A DNA stretch of 64,000 nucleotides from Polynucleobacter sp. JS-Polo-80-F4 (lineage in GTDB: Bacteria; Pseudomonadota; Gammaproteobacteria; Burkholderiales; Burkholderiaceae). The number at the start of each line of letters is the position of its first letter. The stretch's first letter is position 1. The stretch lies in the NCBI RefSeq assembly GCF_018881965.1, contig NZ_JACVPI010000001.1, positions 440,018-504,017 of the forward strand, written 5' to 3'. The position numbers and the translations under genes are program-made. This document shows, piece by piece, positions 46,228 to 56,747 of this stretch. The notes beneath the pieces were generated by a model. The model did not search any database and had not been told where the DNA came from. It worked only from the letters and a program-made list of their open reading frames with translations.

Positions 46228-48848
46228 TTGCTTGCTACCCAGTCTTTAACACCGTCTAAAGCCACACCCAGCTTACTAGGGTCAGTTCCACCGGCCATCG
46301 CCATTTCTGGTTTGCCGCCGCCTTTACCACCCACCTGCTGAGCAACAAAGTTGACGAGATCACCCGCCTTAACTTTGCCAATGGAATCAGCCGTGACGCC
46401 AGCAATCAAACTGACCTTATCGCCTTGAACTGATGCCAACACAATAGCTGCAGTCTTGAGCTTCGCTTTGAGGGCATCCATGGTTTCGCGAAGTACGCCA
46501 GCATCAGCGCCATCAAGTCGAGCGGCAAGTACTTTGATGCCATTCACATCAATCGCTTGACCAGCTAACTCATCGCCTTGGCTAGCTGCCAATTTAGAAT
46601 TCACTTTTTCTAACTCACGCTCAGCTTGACGCAGGCTTTCTTGAAGTTGCGCAACGCGATTCACCAGGTCACCTGGGTGGGTTTTGAGGATCGCTGCCGC
46701 TTCATTGATTTTGTCTTCTAAACCCTGCAAGAAGTGCAGTGCGTTATTGCCAGTCACTGCCTCAACACGGCGGATACCGGCAGCAACGCCACCTTCAGAA
46801 ACAATCTTCAAGCTTCCGATATCACCGGTGCGTCCAACGTGTGTGCCGCCACATAGCTCTTTAGAAGAGCCAATCTCCAGCACGCGCACCTCATCACCAT
46901 ACTTCTCACCAAAGAGCATCATGGCGCCAGTCTTTTGCGCATCATCCAAGGACATGACTTTGCCTGAGGTTGCCGTGTTTTCCAGAATCTCTTGATTCAC
47001 AATATCTTCGATGCGGCGAATTTGTTCTGCGGTAATCGGTGCATTGTGCGTAAAGTCAAAACGAGTTTTAGTAGCATCAACCAAAGAACCTTTTTGCTGC
47101 ACGTGATCACCCAATACCTCACGCAATGCTTTATGCAAGATATGAGTAGCACTGTGATTGCGCATGATGTCAGTTCGCTGCTGGGTATCTACCAATGCGT
47201 TGAGAGAATCACCCACCTTGAGTTCACCTTCAAGAACTTCGCCCTGATGGCCAAATACATCAGCCTGGATCTTAAAAGTATCTTCGACCGCAAAACGAAT
47301 GCTTTCGTTACGGAGCTCACCTTTATCGCCAACCTGACCGCCAGATTCAGCGTAGAAAGGGGTGTTATCCAAAACAATCACTGCTGCATCGCCCGCCTTA
47401 ACTAACTGCACAGCTGAACCATCTACGTACAGCGCAGTTACTTTCGCTCCGTCATGTTTTAAGGTGTCATAGCCATGAAACTGGGTCGGCTTGCCTTTGT
47501 AATCCAATCCTTGGGCTACCTTGAACTTACCCGCAGCTCTTGCTTGATCGCGCTGTTTTTGCATCGCCACTTCAAAGCCTTCAGCGTCAACCGTCACAGC
47601 ACGCTCACGACAAACGTCTGCAGTTAAATCTAACGGGAAACCAAATGTGTCATGTAAGCGGAAAGCAGTTTCACCATCGACTACTTTTGCACCGCCAGCC
47701 AAAGCGCCATCCAAAATTTCCATGCCATTAGCAATGGTCTGGAAGAAGCGCTCTTCTTCTTGCTTAATGACTTCGCTTACTTTGTCTTGCGCAGCACGCA
47801 ATTCTGGATACGCATCACCCATCTCCTTAACAAGTGCAGGCACCAATTGATAGAAGAATGGTTTGCGAGCACCGAGCTTATAGCCGTGACGAATCGCACG
47901 ACGAGCAATACGACGCAATACATATCCACGACCTGCGTTACCTGGAATCACACCATCCACCACAATGAAGCTACATGCACGAATGTGGTCAGCAATCACT
48001 TTTAATGAAGGGCTGTCTGCATCACAGTTCTCACCGCCAGCTGCATCTACCGCTTCCTTGGCAGCCTTAAGGAGATTGACGAAGAGGTCGATTTCATAAT
48101 TAGAGTGAACATGCTGCAAGACTGCGGCAATACGCTCAAGACCCATACCTGTATCAACACTAGGCTTAGGTAGTGGGTGCATCACACCAGCTTCATCGCG
48201 ATTGAACTGCATGAAGACGTTGTTCCAAATTTCAATGAAACGATCACCATCCTCATCTGGACTTCCAGGAGGGCCGCCAGGAATATGCGCACCATGGTCG
48301 TAAAAAATTTCAGTACAAGGGCCGCATGGACCTGTGTCACCCATCATCCAAAAATTATCAGATGCGTAACGCGCGCCTTTGTTATCGCCAATCCGAACGA
48401 TGCGCTCAGCAGGAACGCCAATTTGTTTATTCCAAATCTCATAAGCCTCGTCATCTTCCGCATACACGGTGACCAAGAGCTTTTCTTTGGGTAACTCAAA
48501 TACTTGAGTTAATAAATCCCAGGCAAATTGAATGGCATCTTTCTTGAAATAGTCCCCAAAAGAGAAATTTCCCAGCATTTCAAAAAAGGTGTGATGACGG
48601 GCTGTGTAGCCTACGTTATCCAAGTCGTTGTGTTTTCCGCCTGCCCGAATGCACTTTTGGGCAGTCGTAGCACGGTTATAGGGGCGCTTATCAAAGCCCA
48701 AAAACACGTCTTTGAACTGATTCATGCCTGCATTCGTAAATAGCAGGGTTGGATCATCCCCAGGCACTACTGGGCTGGATGGGACGATTTGATGGCCTTT
48801 TTGGGCGAAGAAGTCCAGGTAAGCCTGGCGAATTTGGGAGACTTTCAT
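46224..48848 (-). CDS. alaS: Alanyl-tRNA synthetase
   Basis: Class II synthetase of 874 aa. The start [19 protein letters not shown] at 48848 is the family's normal N-terminus; the frame runs 12 codons upstream but those residues are not conserved. Motifs: [31 protein letters not shown], the editing-domain zinc ligands HSATHILH and CGGTH, and the C-terminal C-Ala domain with [12 protein letters not shown]. Ends overlapping tusA by 4 bp. Confidence 0.97.
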   Translation of the reverse strand: MKVSQIRQAYLDFFAQKGHQIVPSSPVVPGDDPTLLFTNAGMNQFKDVFLGFDKRPYNRATTAQKCIRAGGKHNDLDNVGYTARHHTFFEMLGNFSFGDYFKKDAIQFAWDLLTQVFELPKEKLLVTVYAEDDEAYEIWNKQIGVPAERIVRIGDNKGARYASDNFWMMGDTGPCGPCTEIFYDHGAHIPGGPPGSPDEDGDRFIEIWNNVFMQFNRDEAGVMHPLPKPSVDTGMGLERIAAVLQHVHSNYEIDLFVNLLKAAKEAVDAAGGENCDADSPSLKVIADHIRACSFIVVDGVIPGNAGRGYVLRRIARRAIRHGYKLGARKPFFYQLVPALVKEMGDAYPELRAAQDKVSEVIKQEEERFFQTIANGMEILDGALAGGAKVVDGETAFRLHDTFGFPLDLTADVCRERAVTVDAEGFEVAMQKQRDQARAAGKFKVAQGLDYKGKPTQFHGYDTLKHDGAKVTALYVDGSAVQLVKAGDAAVIVLDNTPFYAESGGQVGDKGELRNESIRFAVEDTFKIQADVFGHQGEVLEGELKVGDSLNALVDTQQRTDIMRNHSATHILHKALREVLGDHVQQKGSLVDATKTRFDFTHNAPITAEQIRRIEDIVNQEILENTATSGKVMSLDDAQKTGAMMLFGEKYGDEVRVLEIGSSKELCGGTHVGRTGDIGSLKIVSEGGVAAGIRRVEAVTGNNALHFLQGLEDKINEAAAILKTHPGDLVNRVAQLQESLRQAERELEKVNSKLAASQGDELAGQAIDVNGIKVLAARLDGADAGVLRETMDALKAKLKTAAIVLASVQGDKVSLIAGVTADSIGKVKAGDLVNFVAQQVGGKGGGKPEMAMAGGTDPSKLGVALDGVKDWVASK

Positions 48849-48969
48849 GCCAATAATTATCGCATTGGCACTAGCATAGGGCAAACGCTAGGCAGTTAGC
48901 CCCAAACCTGCCTTACAATCCCACAACATCAATAAAAATCGGCTTTAAGTCGACAATTAGGAGAGCATC

Positions 48970-49431
48970 TTGAAAATTCGCAATCAACGGGATTTTGGGG
49001 CCGGGATCATGTATATGGTCATTGGCCTCTTCTTCGCCATCATGGCCACTCAGTACCCCATGGGAACTGCCGCCAAAATGGGCCCCGGCTATTTCCCATT
49101 CTTCCTTGGGATACTTATGACTCTATTGGGCGTACTGGTATTACTACAGTCGCTAAATGCAAAAGCGGCCATTGAAAGCATTCCAAAATTCAATTGGCGC
49201 ATCATTGCCCAGATAACCGGCTCTGTAGTGCTCTACGGATTACTCTTACCTCGCTTAGGCTTCTTGGTTGCCGTGGTTGTCTTGGTATTGGTGTCCGCAA
49301 GCGCCAGCAAAGAATTTACTTGGAAGGGCTCATTGATTAATGCCGGCTTCCTCGTTGCGTTTACTTATTCAGTGTTTGTGTTGGGTCTGAAGCTTCAGTT
49401 CCCACTCCTGCCTGTATTCCTACAACAATAA
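48970..49431 (+). CDS. tctB: TctB-family small permease subunit of a tripartite tricarboxylate transporter
   Basis: A 153-residue protein with four transmembrane helices, the small membrane subunit that pairs with TctA. The start is TTG, chosen because AGGAGAG precedes it at the right distance; the first in-frame ATG is 16 codons later and would remove the N-terminal RDFGAGIMYM segment typical of TctB. TctA starts 19 bp downstream. No receptor (TctC/Bug) gene lies next to the pair. Confidence 0.92.
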   Translation: MKIRNQRDFGAGIMYMVIGLFFAIMATQYPMGTAAKMGPGYFPFFLGILMTLLGVLVLLQSLNAKAAIESIPKFNWRIIAQITGSVVLYGLLLPRLGFLVAVVVLVLVSASASKEFTWKGSLINAGFLVAFTYSVFVLGLKLQFPLLPVFLQQ

Positions 49432-49450
49432 CGAACCGGGACTCTGAAAA

Positions 49451-50953
49451 ATGGATTTATTTGCTAACTTAGCGCTCGGTTTCGATACCGCGTTTACATT
49501 ACAAAACCTGCTTTACTGCCTGATTGGCTGTATCTTGGGAACCTTGATTGGCGTATTGCCAGGCCTTGGCCCAATCGCAACCATTGCGATGTTATTGCCT
49601 GCTACCTATGCGTTGCCTCCAATTGCTGCATTGATTATGTTGGCCGGTATTTACTACGGCTCACAGTACGGCGGCTCCACAACAGCGATTCTCTTGAATA
49701 TTCCGGGGGAGACGTCCTCGGTGGTGACGGCGATTGACGGCTACCAAATGGCCCGAAATGGCCGCGCTGGTGTTGCACTCTTTACTGCAGGTATGGGCTC
49801 ATTCTTTGCAGGTTGCGTAGCAACTTTGGTATTGGCTGCGTTTGCTGCCCCACTCTCTCAGCTCGCATTTAAGTTTGGTCCTGCTGAATACTTCTCCTTG
49901 ATGGTCTTAGGTTTAATTGGTGCGGTTGTATTGGCATCAGGCTCTTTGATCAAGGCGATTGGCATGATCATCTTGGGTCTCTTGATGGGCTTGATTGGTA
50001 CTGACGTGAACTCTGGTGTATCACGCTATGCGTTCGACATTCCTGAATTGAGTGACGGTATTGGCTTCGTTGCTGTTGCAATGGGCGTATTCGGTTTCGC
50101 TGAAATCATGGGCAACCTTGAAAAGACTGGCGAAGATGAGGGTTTCTTGAATAAGATGACCACCATGATCCCAACCAAGCAAGACATCAAGCGCATGATT
50201 CCTTCTATCTTGCGCGGCACAACGATTGGTTCGATCTTGGGCATCTTGCCTGGTGGCGGCGCAGCTCTTGCAGCTTTCGGCGCCTACTCTGTTGAAAAGA
50301 AATCATCCAAGTACAGCCATGAATTTGGTAAGGGCGCAATTGAGGGTGTTGCTGGTCCAGAATCAGCCAATAACGCTGCTGCACAAACATCATTCATTCC
50401 ATTGCTCACATTAGGTATCCCGCCAAATGCGGTGATGGCTTTGATGGTTGGTGCGATGACGATTCATAACATTCAACCAGGCCCACAAGTAATGACCAGC
50501 AACCCAGCTTTGTTCTGGGGCCTGATTGCTTCTATGTGGATTGGTAACGTAATGTTGATCCTCTTGAACTTGCCTTTGATTGGTATCTGGGTGAAGCTCT
50601 TGAAGATTCCTTATCGCTTCCTCTACCCAGCGATTTTGGTGTTCTGCTGTATCGGTGTGTACACCGTGAATAACACTGTGTTTGACGTTTATGTAACCGC
50701 AGGCTTTGGCTTGATTGGTTACCTGTTCTTCAAACTGGGTTGCGAACCTCCTCCGTTGCTTTTGGGCTTCGTACTTGGACCAATGATGGAAGAAAACTTC
50801 CGTCGCGCCCTGTTGTTATCACGTGGTGACTTCACTACCTTCGTAACCCGCCCACTTTCTTTAGGTTTGCTGATTGCAGCAGCCCTCTTGGTGGTGATCG
50901 TGGCCCTACCAGCGGTAAAGAAGACTCGCGAAGAGGCATTCGTGGAGGATTAA
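49451..50953 (+). CDS. tctA: TctA-family large permease subunit of a tripartite tricarboxylate transporter
   Basis: Membrane protein of 500 aa with 10-12 helices, the transport channel of the tripartite tricarboxylate family, driven by an ion gradient. Conserved glycine-rich motifs: [21 protein letters not shown] near residue 35, [22 protein letters not shown] near 67, [20 protein letters not shown] near 270, and the following [13 protein letters not shown]. It is followed by a strong terminator, so tctBA is a two-gene unit without its own receptor. Confidence 0.95.
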   Translation: MDLFANLALGFDTAFTLQNLLYCLIGCILGTLIGVLPGLGPIATIAMLLPATYALPPIAALIMLAGIYYGSQYGGSTTAILLNIPGETSSVVTAIDGYQMARNGRAGVALFTAGMGSFFAGCVATLVLAAFAAPLSQLAFKFGPAEYFSLMVLGLIGAVVLASGSLIKAIGMIILGLLMGLIGTDVNSGVSRYAFDIPELSDGIGFVAVAMGVFGFAEIMGNLEKTGEDEGFLNKMTTMIPTKQDIKRMIPSILRGTTIGSILGILPGGGAALAAFGAYSVEKKSSKYSHEFGKGAIEGVAGPESANNAAAQTSFIPLLTLGIPPNAVMALMVGAMTIHNIQPGPQVMTSNPALFWGLIASMWIGNVMLILLNLPLIGIWVKLLKIPYRFLYPAILVFCCIGVYTVNNTVFDVYVTAGFGLIGYLFFKLGCEPPPLLLGFVLGPMMEENFRRALLLSRGDFTTFVTRPLSLGLLIAAALLVVIVALPAVKKTREEAFVED

Positions 50954-50976
50954 TTCCCGCTACCTCTCCAGAAATG

Positions 50977-51003
50977 AGCCCGCAGCAGTTTGCGGGCTTT
51001 TTT
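50977..51003 (+). terminator. Intrinsic terminator after tctA
   Basis: Perfect 8-bp arms AGCCCGCA (50977-50984) and TGCGGGCT (50991-50998) around a 6-nt loop, followed by a T-run. It lies 24 bp beyond the tctA stop. Confidence 0.9.
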
Positions 51004-51038
51004 CTTTATGGGTCAGGGGTTTTCTCTACAATGTGACT

Positions 51039-52811
51039 ATGTCCCAAGATAGCAAACCCACTAAAGCAAATACCGGCGCTGTAGCTGAGCCATCCAATTT
51101 CTTACGCCAGATCATCGATCATGATTTGGCAAGCGGTGCTTTTTCACAGCGCACGAATTTAGCTGGGCAGCCGATTCCCTCCATCATTACCCGCTTTCCA
51201 CCTGAGCCTAATGGCTATTTGCACATTGGTCACGCCAAAAGTATTTGCCTGAACTTTGGCTTAGCTGCTGATTACAACAATCAAACTGGTGGTGCTCGAT
51301 GCAATATGCGTCTAGACGACACCAACCCTGTAAAAGAGGATGTTGAATACGCCGACAGTATTTTGGATGCCGTGAAATGGTTGGGCTTTGATTGGGGAAC
51401 CAATCTGTATCACGCTAGCGACTATTTTGACAAACTGTATGAGTTTGCCGAGATCCTGATTCAAAATGGTAAAGCGTATGTGGACAGCCAAAGTGCTGAT
51501 GACATTCACACCAATCGCGGCAATTTTGGTCAAGCGGGGAAAAATAGCCCCTATCGCGAGCGCAGTCCAGAAGAAAATCTACAGCTGTTCCGTGACATGC
51601 GTGATGGCAAGTTCAAAGATGGTGAGCATGTTCTCCGGCTGAAGATTGATATGGCGCATCCAAATATCGTGATGCGCGACCCAGTCGTATATCGCATTCG
51701 CCATACCGATCACCACCGTACTGGCAGCAAGTGGTGTATTTACCCTCTTTATGACTTCACTCACTGTATATCTGATGCCCTGGAGAATGTCTCCCACTCC
51801 ATCTGCACGCTGGAGTTTGAGAATAATCGCCCTCTCTACGACTGGATTGTGAATTCCCTAAAAGAATTGGGTGTCTTCAAAGATCCCGTACCGCATCAGT
51901 ATGAGTTCGCCCGCTTAAATTTAACTTACACCATCACTAGTAAGCGCAAGTTATTACAACTAGTCGAAGAAAAACATGTTGAAGGCTGGGATGATCCACG
52001 CATGCCAACCATCGTTGGTATCCGTCGTCGCGGCTACACCCCAGAAAGCATTCGTTTGTTCTGTGAGCGCATTGGCGTCTCTAAAGCAGATAGCTGGATT
52101 GATATGAGCACTCTAGATCAAGCCTTGCGTGACGATCTAGAAGCAAGGGCACCGCGCGCGACTGCAGTACTCAAACCGCTCAAGCTCGTGGTGGAAAACT
52201 TTGACGCCTCAGTAAAAGAAGCCTGTTCAGCTCCACGTCACCCCAATCATCCAGAATGGGGTAATCGTGAATTTAATTTCACGCGTGAACTATGGATTGA
52301 GGCGGATGACTTTATGCAAGAACCTGTAAAGGGATTCTTCAGACTGTATCCACCCATGGGCGATCAGCCTGGTAGCCGCGTACGTTTGCGCCATGGCTTT
52401 GTGGTGGAGTGCACCGGCTTTGAAACTGATGGCCAGGGCAATGTCACCCAAGTCAATGTGACCCATTTCCCAGATAGCAAGAGTGGCACTGCCGGCTCCA
52501 ACAATTACAAGGTTAAGGGCAATATTCATTGGATTAGCGCTGCTGAAGCCATCCCAGCTGAAGTGCGCTTATACGATCATCTCTTTAGTGACCCACATCC
52601 AGATAGTGGCGATAAGAACTTCTTAGATGCGATCAATGCGAACTCCATGCAGACGATTAGCGCTTACTTAGAACCTTGTATGAAGGATGTTAAAGCCGAA
52701 GATCGCTTCCAGTTTGAGCGTCATGGCTACTTTGTTGCCGATAAGAACGATTCCAAACCTGGCAAGCCAGTATTCAATCGTACTGTTGGCCTTAAGGATT
52801 CTTGGAAATAG
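51039..52811 (+). CDS. glnS: Glutaminyl-tRNA synthetase
   Basis: Class I synthetase, 590 aa, charging tRNA-Gln directly. Motifs: RFPPEPNGYLHIGHAKSICLNFG, RLDDTNP, and the KMSKS-type loop in TYTITSKRKLLQLVEE, with the beta-barrel anticodon-binding domains in the second half. The ATG at 51039 is used; a GTG lies two codons earlier. No Shine-Dalgarno sequence is visible, and a -10-like TACAAT ends 6 nt before the ATG, so a leaderless or short-leader mRNA is possible. Its last 20 bp overlap the convergent gene. Confidence 0.96.
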   Translation: MSQDSKPTKANTGAVAEPSNFLRQIIDHDLASGAFSQRTNLAGQPIPSIITRFPPEPNGYLHIGHAKSICLNFGLAADYNNQTGGARCNMRLDDTNPVKEDVEYADSILDAVKWLGFDWGTNLYHASDYFDKLYEFAEILIQNGKAYVDSQSADDIHTNRGNFGQAGKNSPYRERSPEENLQLFRDMRDGKFKDGEHVLRLKIDMAHPNIVMRDPVVYRIRHTDHHRTGSKWCIYPLYDFTHCISDALENVSHSICTLEFENNRPLYDWIVNSLKELGVFKDPVPHQYEFARLNLTYTITSKRKLLQLVEEKHVEGWDDPRMPTIVGIRRRGYTPESIRLFCERIGVSKADSWIDMSTLDQALRDDLEARAPRATAVLKPLKLVVENFDASVKEACSAPRHPNHPEWGNREFNFTRELWIEADDFMQEPVKGFFRLYPPMGDQPGSRVRLRHGFVVECTGFETDGQGNVTQVNVTHFPDSKSGTAGSNNYKVKGNIHWISAAEAIPAEVRLYDHLFSDPHPDSGDKNFLDAINANSMQTISAYLEPCMKDVKAEDRFQFERHGYFVADKNDSKPGKPVFNRTVGLKDSWK

Positions 52812-53688
52812 TTTTCAGAAAATGTCCTACGCTGGGATAGCGTAGTGGTGTTTTAAGTTCATGCAAGCGAGTGTTGGTCACTCTGCGTGATTCACGCATA
52901 AAGGACCAAAGCATCGGGCTAACGATTTTCTGCAATTCGCTACCAGGCAATCGATTCGGTCTTTCCAGGCCAAAAGCATCAGCTACCTCATTGAAGTAAT
53001 CACCCATTTTGGTTTCACCACCATCACCTGTATTGATAATGCGCTGGGGTTTGCCGTGATAGACCGCTGCACATACTAGCCGCGCTAAATCATCGCTGTG
53101 AATATGATTGGAGTAAGCATCTTCCTCTGGCAGTAGCGCGGGTGTTTTGGCTCGCAAACGCTCAATCGGTAGACGGTCAGCGGCATAAATCCCCGGAACA
53201 CGCAGAATGGTTAAGGCCACCCCGTGAGCAGGCGCCCATAAACGTAGCACCCTCTCCGCATCAACCCTTCTCTGAGCGCGTTCACTTTGGGGGTTGACTG
53301 GAGTTACCTCACTCACCTTGCCACCCCTGTGATCGCCATAGACACCCGTAGTGCTGATATAAATCAGGCGCCTGACGGTATTAGAGCCTTGGGCTAAAAT
53401 TCGGAGTAGGTTGCGGGTTCGGCAATCGCGATTTCCACCATTTTGAGGTGGCGCCAAATGAATGACGGTTTGAGCTAAACCACTAAGGCGCCATAAGGAC
53501 TCTGGATGATCCAGATTACCTAAAATAGGGATCGCGCCAACCTCCCTCAGCTCCTGAAAGCGATTCTGTTGAGAAGTGAGTGCGTAAACACGATGACTTC
53601 GCGAAAGCTGTTTAGCTACCCGGAGACCAATATCGCCGCAGCCAATAATCAGGATTGAAGGTTTACCAAAAGATTGCATAAGTAACAT
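52792..53688 (-). CDS. NAD-dependent epimerase/dehydratase-like protein (YeeZ type)
   Basis: Extended-SDR protein of 298 aa. The Rossmann motif is unusual, IIGCGDIGLRVAKQL (G-x-G-x2-G), as in YeeZ-like proteins. A YISTTGVYGDHRGG segment carries the Ser/Thr and Tyr-x-x-x region, although the YxxxK Lys is not obvious (YGDHRGGK), so dehydrogenase activity is doubtful. It overlaps glnS by 20 bp tail to tail and is divergent from the reductase gene. Function unknown. Confidence 0.82.
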   Translation of the reverse strand: MLLMQSFGKPSILIIGCGDIGLRVAKQLSRSHRVYALTSQQNRFQELREVGAIPILGNLDHPESLWRLSGLAQTVIHLAPPQNGGNRDCRTRNLLRILAQGSNTVRRLIYISTTGVYGDHRGGKVSEVTPVNPQSERAQRRVDAERVLRLWAPAHGVALTILRVPGIYAADRLPIERLRAKTPALLPEEDAYSNHIHSDDLARLVCAAVYHGKPQRIINTGDGGETKMGDYFNEVADAFGLERPNRLPGSELQKIVSPMLWSFMRESRRVTNTRLHELKTPLRYPSVGHFLKTISKNP

Positions 53689-53715
53689 CGTAACGATTTA
53701 TTGAAAGGAATGAGA

Positions 53716-54756
53716 GTGTCTTATCAAGTCACGCTCAAAACGAGCGGCAAACAATTTACCGTTAATCCAGATGAAAACCTTCTGGAGGCCGCCCTTCGTC
53801 AAGGCATCAACCTGCCCTATGGCTGTAAAAATGGTGCTTGCGGCTCCTGCAAAGGCAAAGTATTAGAAGGTCAGGTGACCCATGGCCAGCATAGCGAAAG
53901 CGCTCTCAGCAAGGCCGATGAAACAGCTGGCGGCATTTTGTTTTGCTGCTCCCATCCCCAGTCAGACCTACTGATTGAAGCTCGTGAGGTCCAAGGTGCG
54001 GGTGATATTGCGATTCGTAAGGTCCCCTGCCGCGTTAATACCATCAGTAAGCCTAGTAGCGATGTAGCCATTCTCAAACTCCAACTACCTGCTGCTGAAC
54101 GTTTCCAATTCCTAGCCGGTCAGTATTTAGAGTTTTTGCTCAAAGATGGTCAACGCCGCGCTTACTCAATTGCCAATGCACCTGAGCAAGAAGGTCCGCT
54201 TGAGTTGCATATTCGCCATTTGCCTGGCGGCGTATTCACGGACTTCGTATTTGGCGCCGTCACTCCCGCACTAAAAGAAAAAGATATCTTGCGCTTTGAA
54301 GGTCCATTGGGAAGCTTCTTCTTGAGAGAAGACTCTAAAAAACCAATCCTCTTTGTTGCTGCTGGTACAGGCTTTGCCCCAATCAAATCCATCATTGAAC
54401 AAATGCAGGCAAAGAAAATTCATCGTCCGATTCATTTGTATTGGGGCGGTCGTCGTCCAAGTGATTTGTATTTAGCTGATTTATGCAAATCTTGGGAAAC
54501 GGCAATTGCCGACTTTAAGTACATCCCCGTGATTTCTGAAGCCCTGCCAGAAGATTCCTGGCAGGGTCGTACAGGCTTTGTACACCAAGCCGTCATGACA
54601 GACCACCCTGATATGAAGAATGTTCAGGTTTATGCCTGTGGCGCCCCGGTAATGGTCAATGCCGCCAGAAATGACTTCTCAGCCAAATGCCAACTGCCAG
54701 AGGAAGAGTTCTTTGCCGATTCCTTCACCAGCGCGGCTGATTTAGCGACTGCTTAA
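53716..54756 (+). CDS. Ferredoxin-reductase-type flavoprotein (2Fe-2S, FAD, NAD domains)
   Basis: Three-domain reductase of 346 aa. A plant-type 2Fe-2S ferredoxin domain comes first (about 1-90; Cys ligands in YGCKNGACGSCKG and FCCSHP), then an FAD-binding barrel (QRRAYSIANAP, the RxYS motif) and an NAD-binding domain (FVAAGTGFAPIKSI, VYACGAPVMV). Burkholderiales homologues are often named CDP-6-deoxy-delta-3,4-glucoseen reductase, but no such sugar pathway lies nearby. The GTG at 53716 is preferred because AAGGA lies 6 nt upstream; ATG (53710) and TTG (53701) are in the same frame. The redox partner is unknown. Confidence 0.88.
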   Translation: MSYQVTLKTSGKQFTVNPDENLLEAALRQGINLPYGCKNGACGSCKGKVLEGQVTHGQHSESALSKADETAGGILFCCSHPQSDLLIEAREVQGAGDIAIRKVPCRVNTISKPSSDVAILKLQLPAAERFQFLAGQYLEFLLKDGQRRAYSIANAPEQEGPLELHIRHLPGGVFTDFVFGAVTPALKEKDILRFEGPLGSFFLREDSKKPILFVAAGTGFAPIKSIIEQMQAKKIHRPIHLYWGGRRPSDLYLADLCKSWETAIADFKYIPVISEALPEDSWQGRTGFVHQAVMTDHPDMKNVQVYACGAPVMVNAARNDFSAKCQLPEEEFFADSFTSAADLATA

Positions 54757-54827
54757 GTCCTGCGCCATAAATCCCATTCAGTTAGATAATAGACACCTCA
54801 TTCGACTTTATTGACCACTAATTCAGC

Positions 54828-56021
54828 ATGAACAAGCCAGCTCAAGCCATCAACACCCATTCAGTGATGTTCATTACCCCACGTCCAGAGGTATCCATGG
54901 TCGAGGGCAATGGTTCATGGCTAACGGATAACAATGGCAAACGCTATTTAGATTTCTTGCAAGGTTGGGCGGTGAATTGCTTGGGTCACTGCAATCCAGG
55001 AATAATTGAAGCACTCAATGTGCAAGCAAAAAAGCTCATTAACCCAAGTCCTGCGTTTTATAACGAACCCATGATTGGTTTATCTAATCTGCTGACTCAA
55101 AACAGCTGTTTTGATAAAGTATTTTTTGCTAATAGCGGTGCTGAAGCCAATGAAGGTGCGATTAAGTTGGCGCGCAAGTGGGGTCAACTAAATAAATCTG
55201 GTGCGTTTGAAATTATTACTTTCGACCACAGTTTTCATGGCCGCACATTAGCAACAATGAGCGCTTCTGGTAAGCCAAACTGGGACACGATGTTTGCTCC
55301 ACAAGTAGCGGGCTTTCCTAAAGCAGATTTAAATGATTTGGAGTCAGTTAAAAAACTCGTCACCGATAAAACAGTGGCGGTCATGCTTGAACCTGTTCAA
55401 GGTGAAGGCGGCGTCATTCCAGCGACTCCAGAATTTATGCGTGAACTGCGCAAGTTCACCAAAGAAAACAATATTCTGCTGATTGCCGATGAAGTGCAGG
55501 CTGGCTGTGGACGTACCGGCGCGCTCTTCGCTTACCAAAACTACGGTATTGAGCCAGACATCATGACGCTGGGCAAAGGCATTGGCGGCGGCGTACCCTT
55601 GGCCGCTTTATTAGCAACTGATGCGGTAGCTTGCTTTGTGCCAGGTGATCAAGGTGGTACCTATAACGGCAACCCACTAATGACAGCTGTCGGTATTAGC
55701 GTCATTGAACAACTCTTGGCGCCAGGATTTTTAGATAACGTCAAAGCCAAAGGCGAGTTACTCAAATCTGAATTACTCAAGCTTTGTGCAGAATTTAATC
55801 TTGAAGGGGAGCGTGGCGCAGGTTTGTTGCGCGCGCTGATGCTTGGAAAAGATATTGGCCCAAAACTAGTTGAACTGGCACGCGATCGCAGTCCTGAAGG
55901 TTTGCTGATTAACTCACCAAGACCAAACTTGTTACGCTTTATGCCTGCCTTAAATGTATCTGATGATGAAATTCGTCAGATGTGCAATATGCTGCGCGAG
56001 TTACTCAAAGAAGTAGCTTAA
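54828..56021 (+). CDS. argD: Acetylornithine aminotransferase family (class III PLP enzyme)
   Basis: Class III aminotransferase of 397 aa. Motifs: [41 protein letters not shown], the Asp of [15 protein letters not shown] and the PLP Lys in [15 protein letters not shown]. ArgD makes N-acetylornithine in arginine synthesis and often also succinyl-diaminopimelate; related ornithine or 4-aminobutyrate transaminases share these motifs, so the symbol is probable, not certain. It converges on the livF gene with 12 bp between stops. Confidence 0.86.
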   Translation: MNKPAQAINTHSVMFITPRPEVSMVEGNGSWLTDNNGKRYLDFLQGWAVNCLGHCNPGIIEALNVQAKKLINPSPAFYNEPMIGLSNLLTQNSCFDKVFFANSGAEANEGAIKLARKWGQLNKSGAFEIITFDHSFHGRTLATMSASGKPNWDTMFAPQVAGFPKADLNDLESVKKLVTDKTVAVMLEPVQGEGGVIPATPEFMRELRKFTKENNILLIADEVQAGCGRTGALFAYQNYGIEPDIMTLGKGIGGGVPLAALLATDAVACFVPGDQGGTYNGNPLMTAVGISVIEQLLAPGFLDNVKAKGELLKSELLKLCAEFNLEGERGAGLLRALMLGKDIGPKLVELARDRSPEGLLINSPRPNLLRFMPALNVSDDEIRQMCNMLRELLKEVA

Positions 56022-56033
56022 AAAACTATCAGT

Positions 56034-56747
56034 CTACTCACCTAAGTAGGCTGCACGCACTCGAGAGTCTTCTAATAACGCTTTGCCGGACCCGCTCAGC
56101 GTTATTAAGCCACTTTCCATGACGTAAGCTCGGTCAGCCATCTGTAGTGCTAGGCGCGCATTCTGCTCCACCAGCAAAATAGTCATACCACTTCCCGACA
56201 GACTTCGAATCACATCAAAGATGGTCTCTACCATGATCGGTGAGAGCCCCATGGAGGGCTCATCCAACAGCAATAACTTAGGCTGGGCCATCATCGCCCT
56301 GCCCATGGCAACCATTTGCTGCTCACCACCCGAAAGAGTCCCAGCTAGCTGAGATAAACGCTCTTTTAATCTTGGGAAATAGGAATACACCTCTTCAAGC
56401 TTGCGCTCGATCTCCTTAGCATCCGACTTCAGGTAAGCGCCCATTTGAAGGTTTTCCAGAATAGTCATCCGCTTAAAGACGCCGCGGCCCTCCGGAACCA
56501 TGCCCAATCCTAAGCGCACCAATTCATAGGCCGGCAACTTTTTAGTTGCATGATTTGCAAAATTAATTTCACCGGCAGATGGTGTCAGCAAGCCTGCAAT
56601 CGCTTTCAAGCTCGAACTCTTACCAGCACCATTAGCACCAATCAATGCAACGAGCTCGCCATGATTCACATGCAAATCAATTCCTTTGACGGCATTAATT
56701 CCGCCATAAGAAACCTTGAGATCCTTGACGGTTAATAGGGCGCTCAT
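56034..56747 (-). CDS. livF: Branched-chain amino acid ABC transporter ATP-binding protein LivF
   Basis: ATPase of 237 aa: Walker A LIGANGAGKSSSLKA, signature LSGGEQQMVAMGRAMM, Walker B LLLLDEPSMGL with the H-loop in LVEQNA. The LSGGEQQ form and short length mark the LivF subgroup. Its ATG overlaps the livG stop by 1-3 bases (TAATG). Last gene of livKHMGF. Confidence 0.95.
   Translation of the reverse strand: MSALLTVKDLKVSYGGINAVKGIDLHVNHGELVALIGANGAGKSSSLKAIAGLLTPSAGEINFANHATKKLPAYELVRLGLGMVPEGRGVFKRMTILENLQMGAYLKSDAKEIERKLEEVYSYFPRLKERLSQLAGTLSGGEQQMVAMGRAMMAQPKLLLLDEPSMGLSPIMVETIFDVIRSLSGSGMTILLVEQNARLALQMADRAYVMESGLITLSGSGKALLEDSRVRAAYLGE

Noticed and set aside
48849-48884. 12-codon upstream extension of AlaS
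   Set aside because: Residues are not family-like and MKVSQIRQ is the conserved start.
48885-48969. Looked for a riboswitch or T-box between alaS and tctB
   Set aside because: Only 85 bp, with no recognisable conserved aptamer or T-box sequence.
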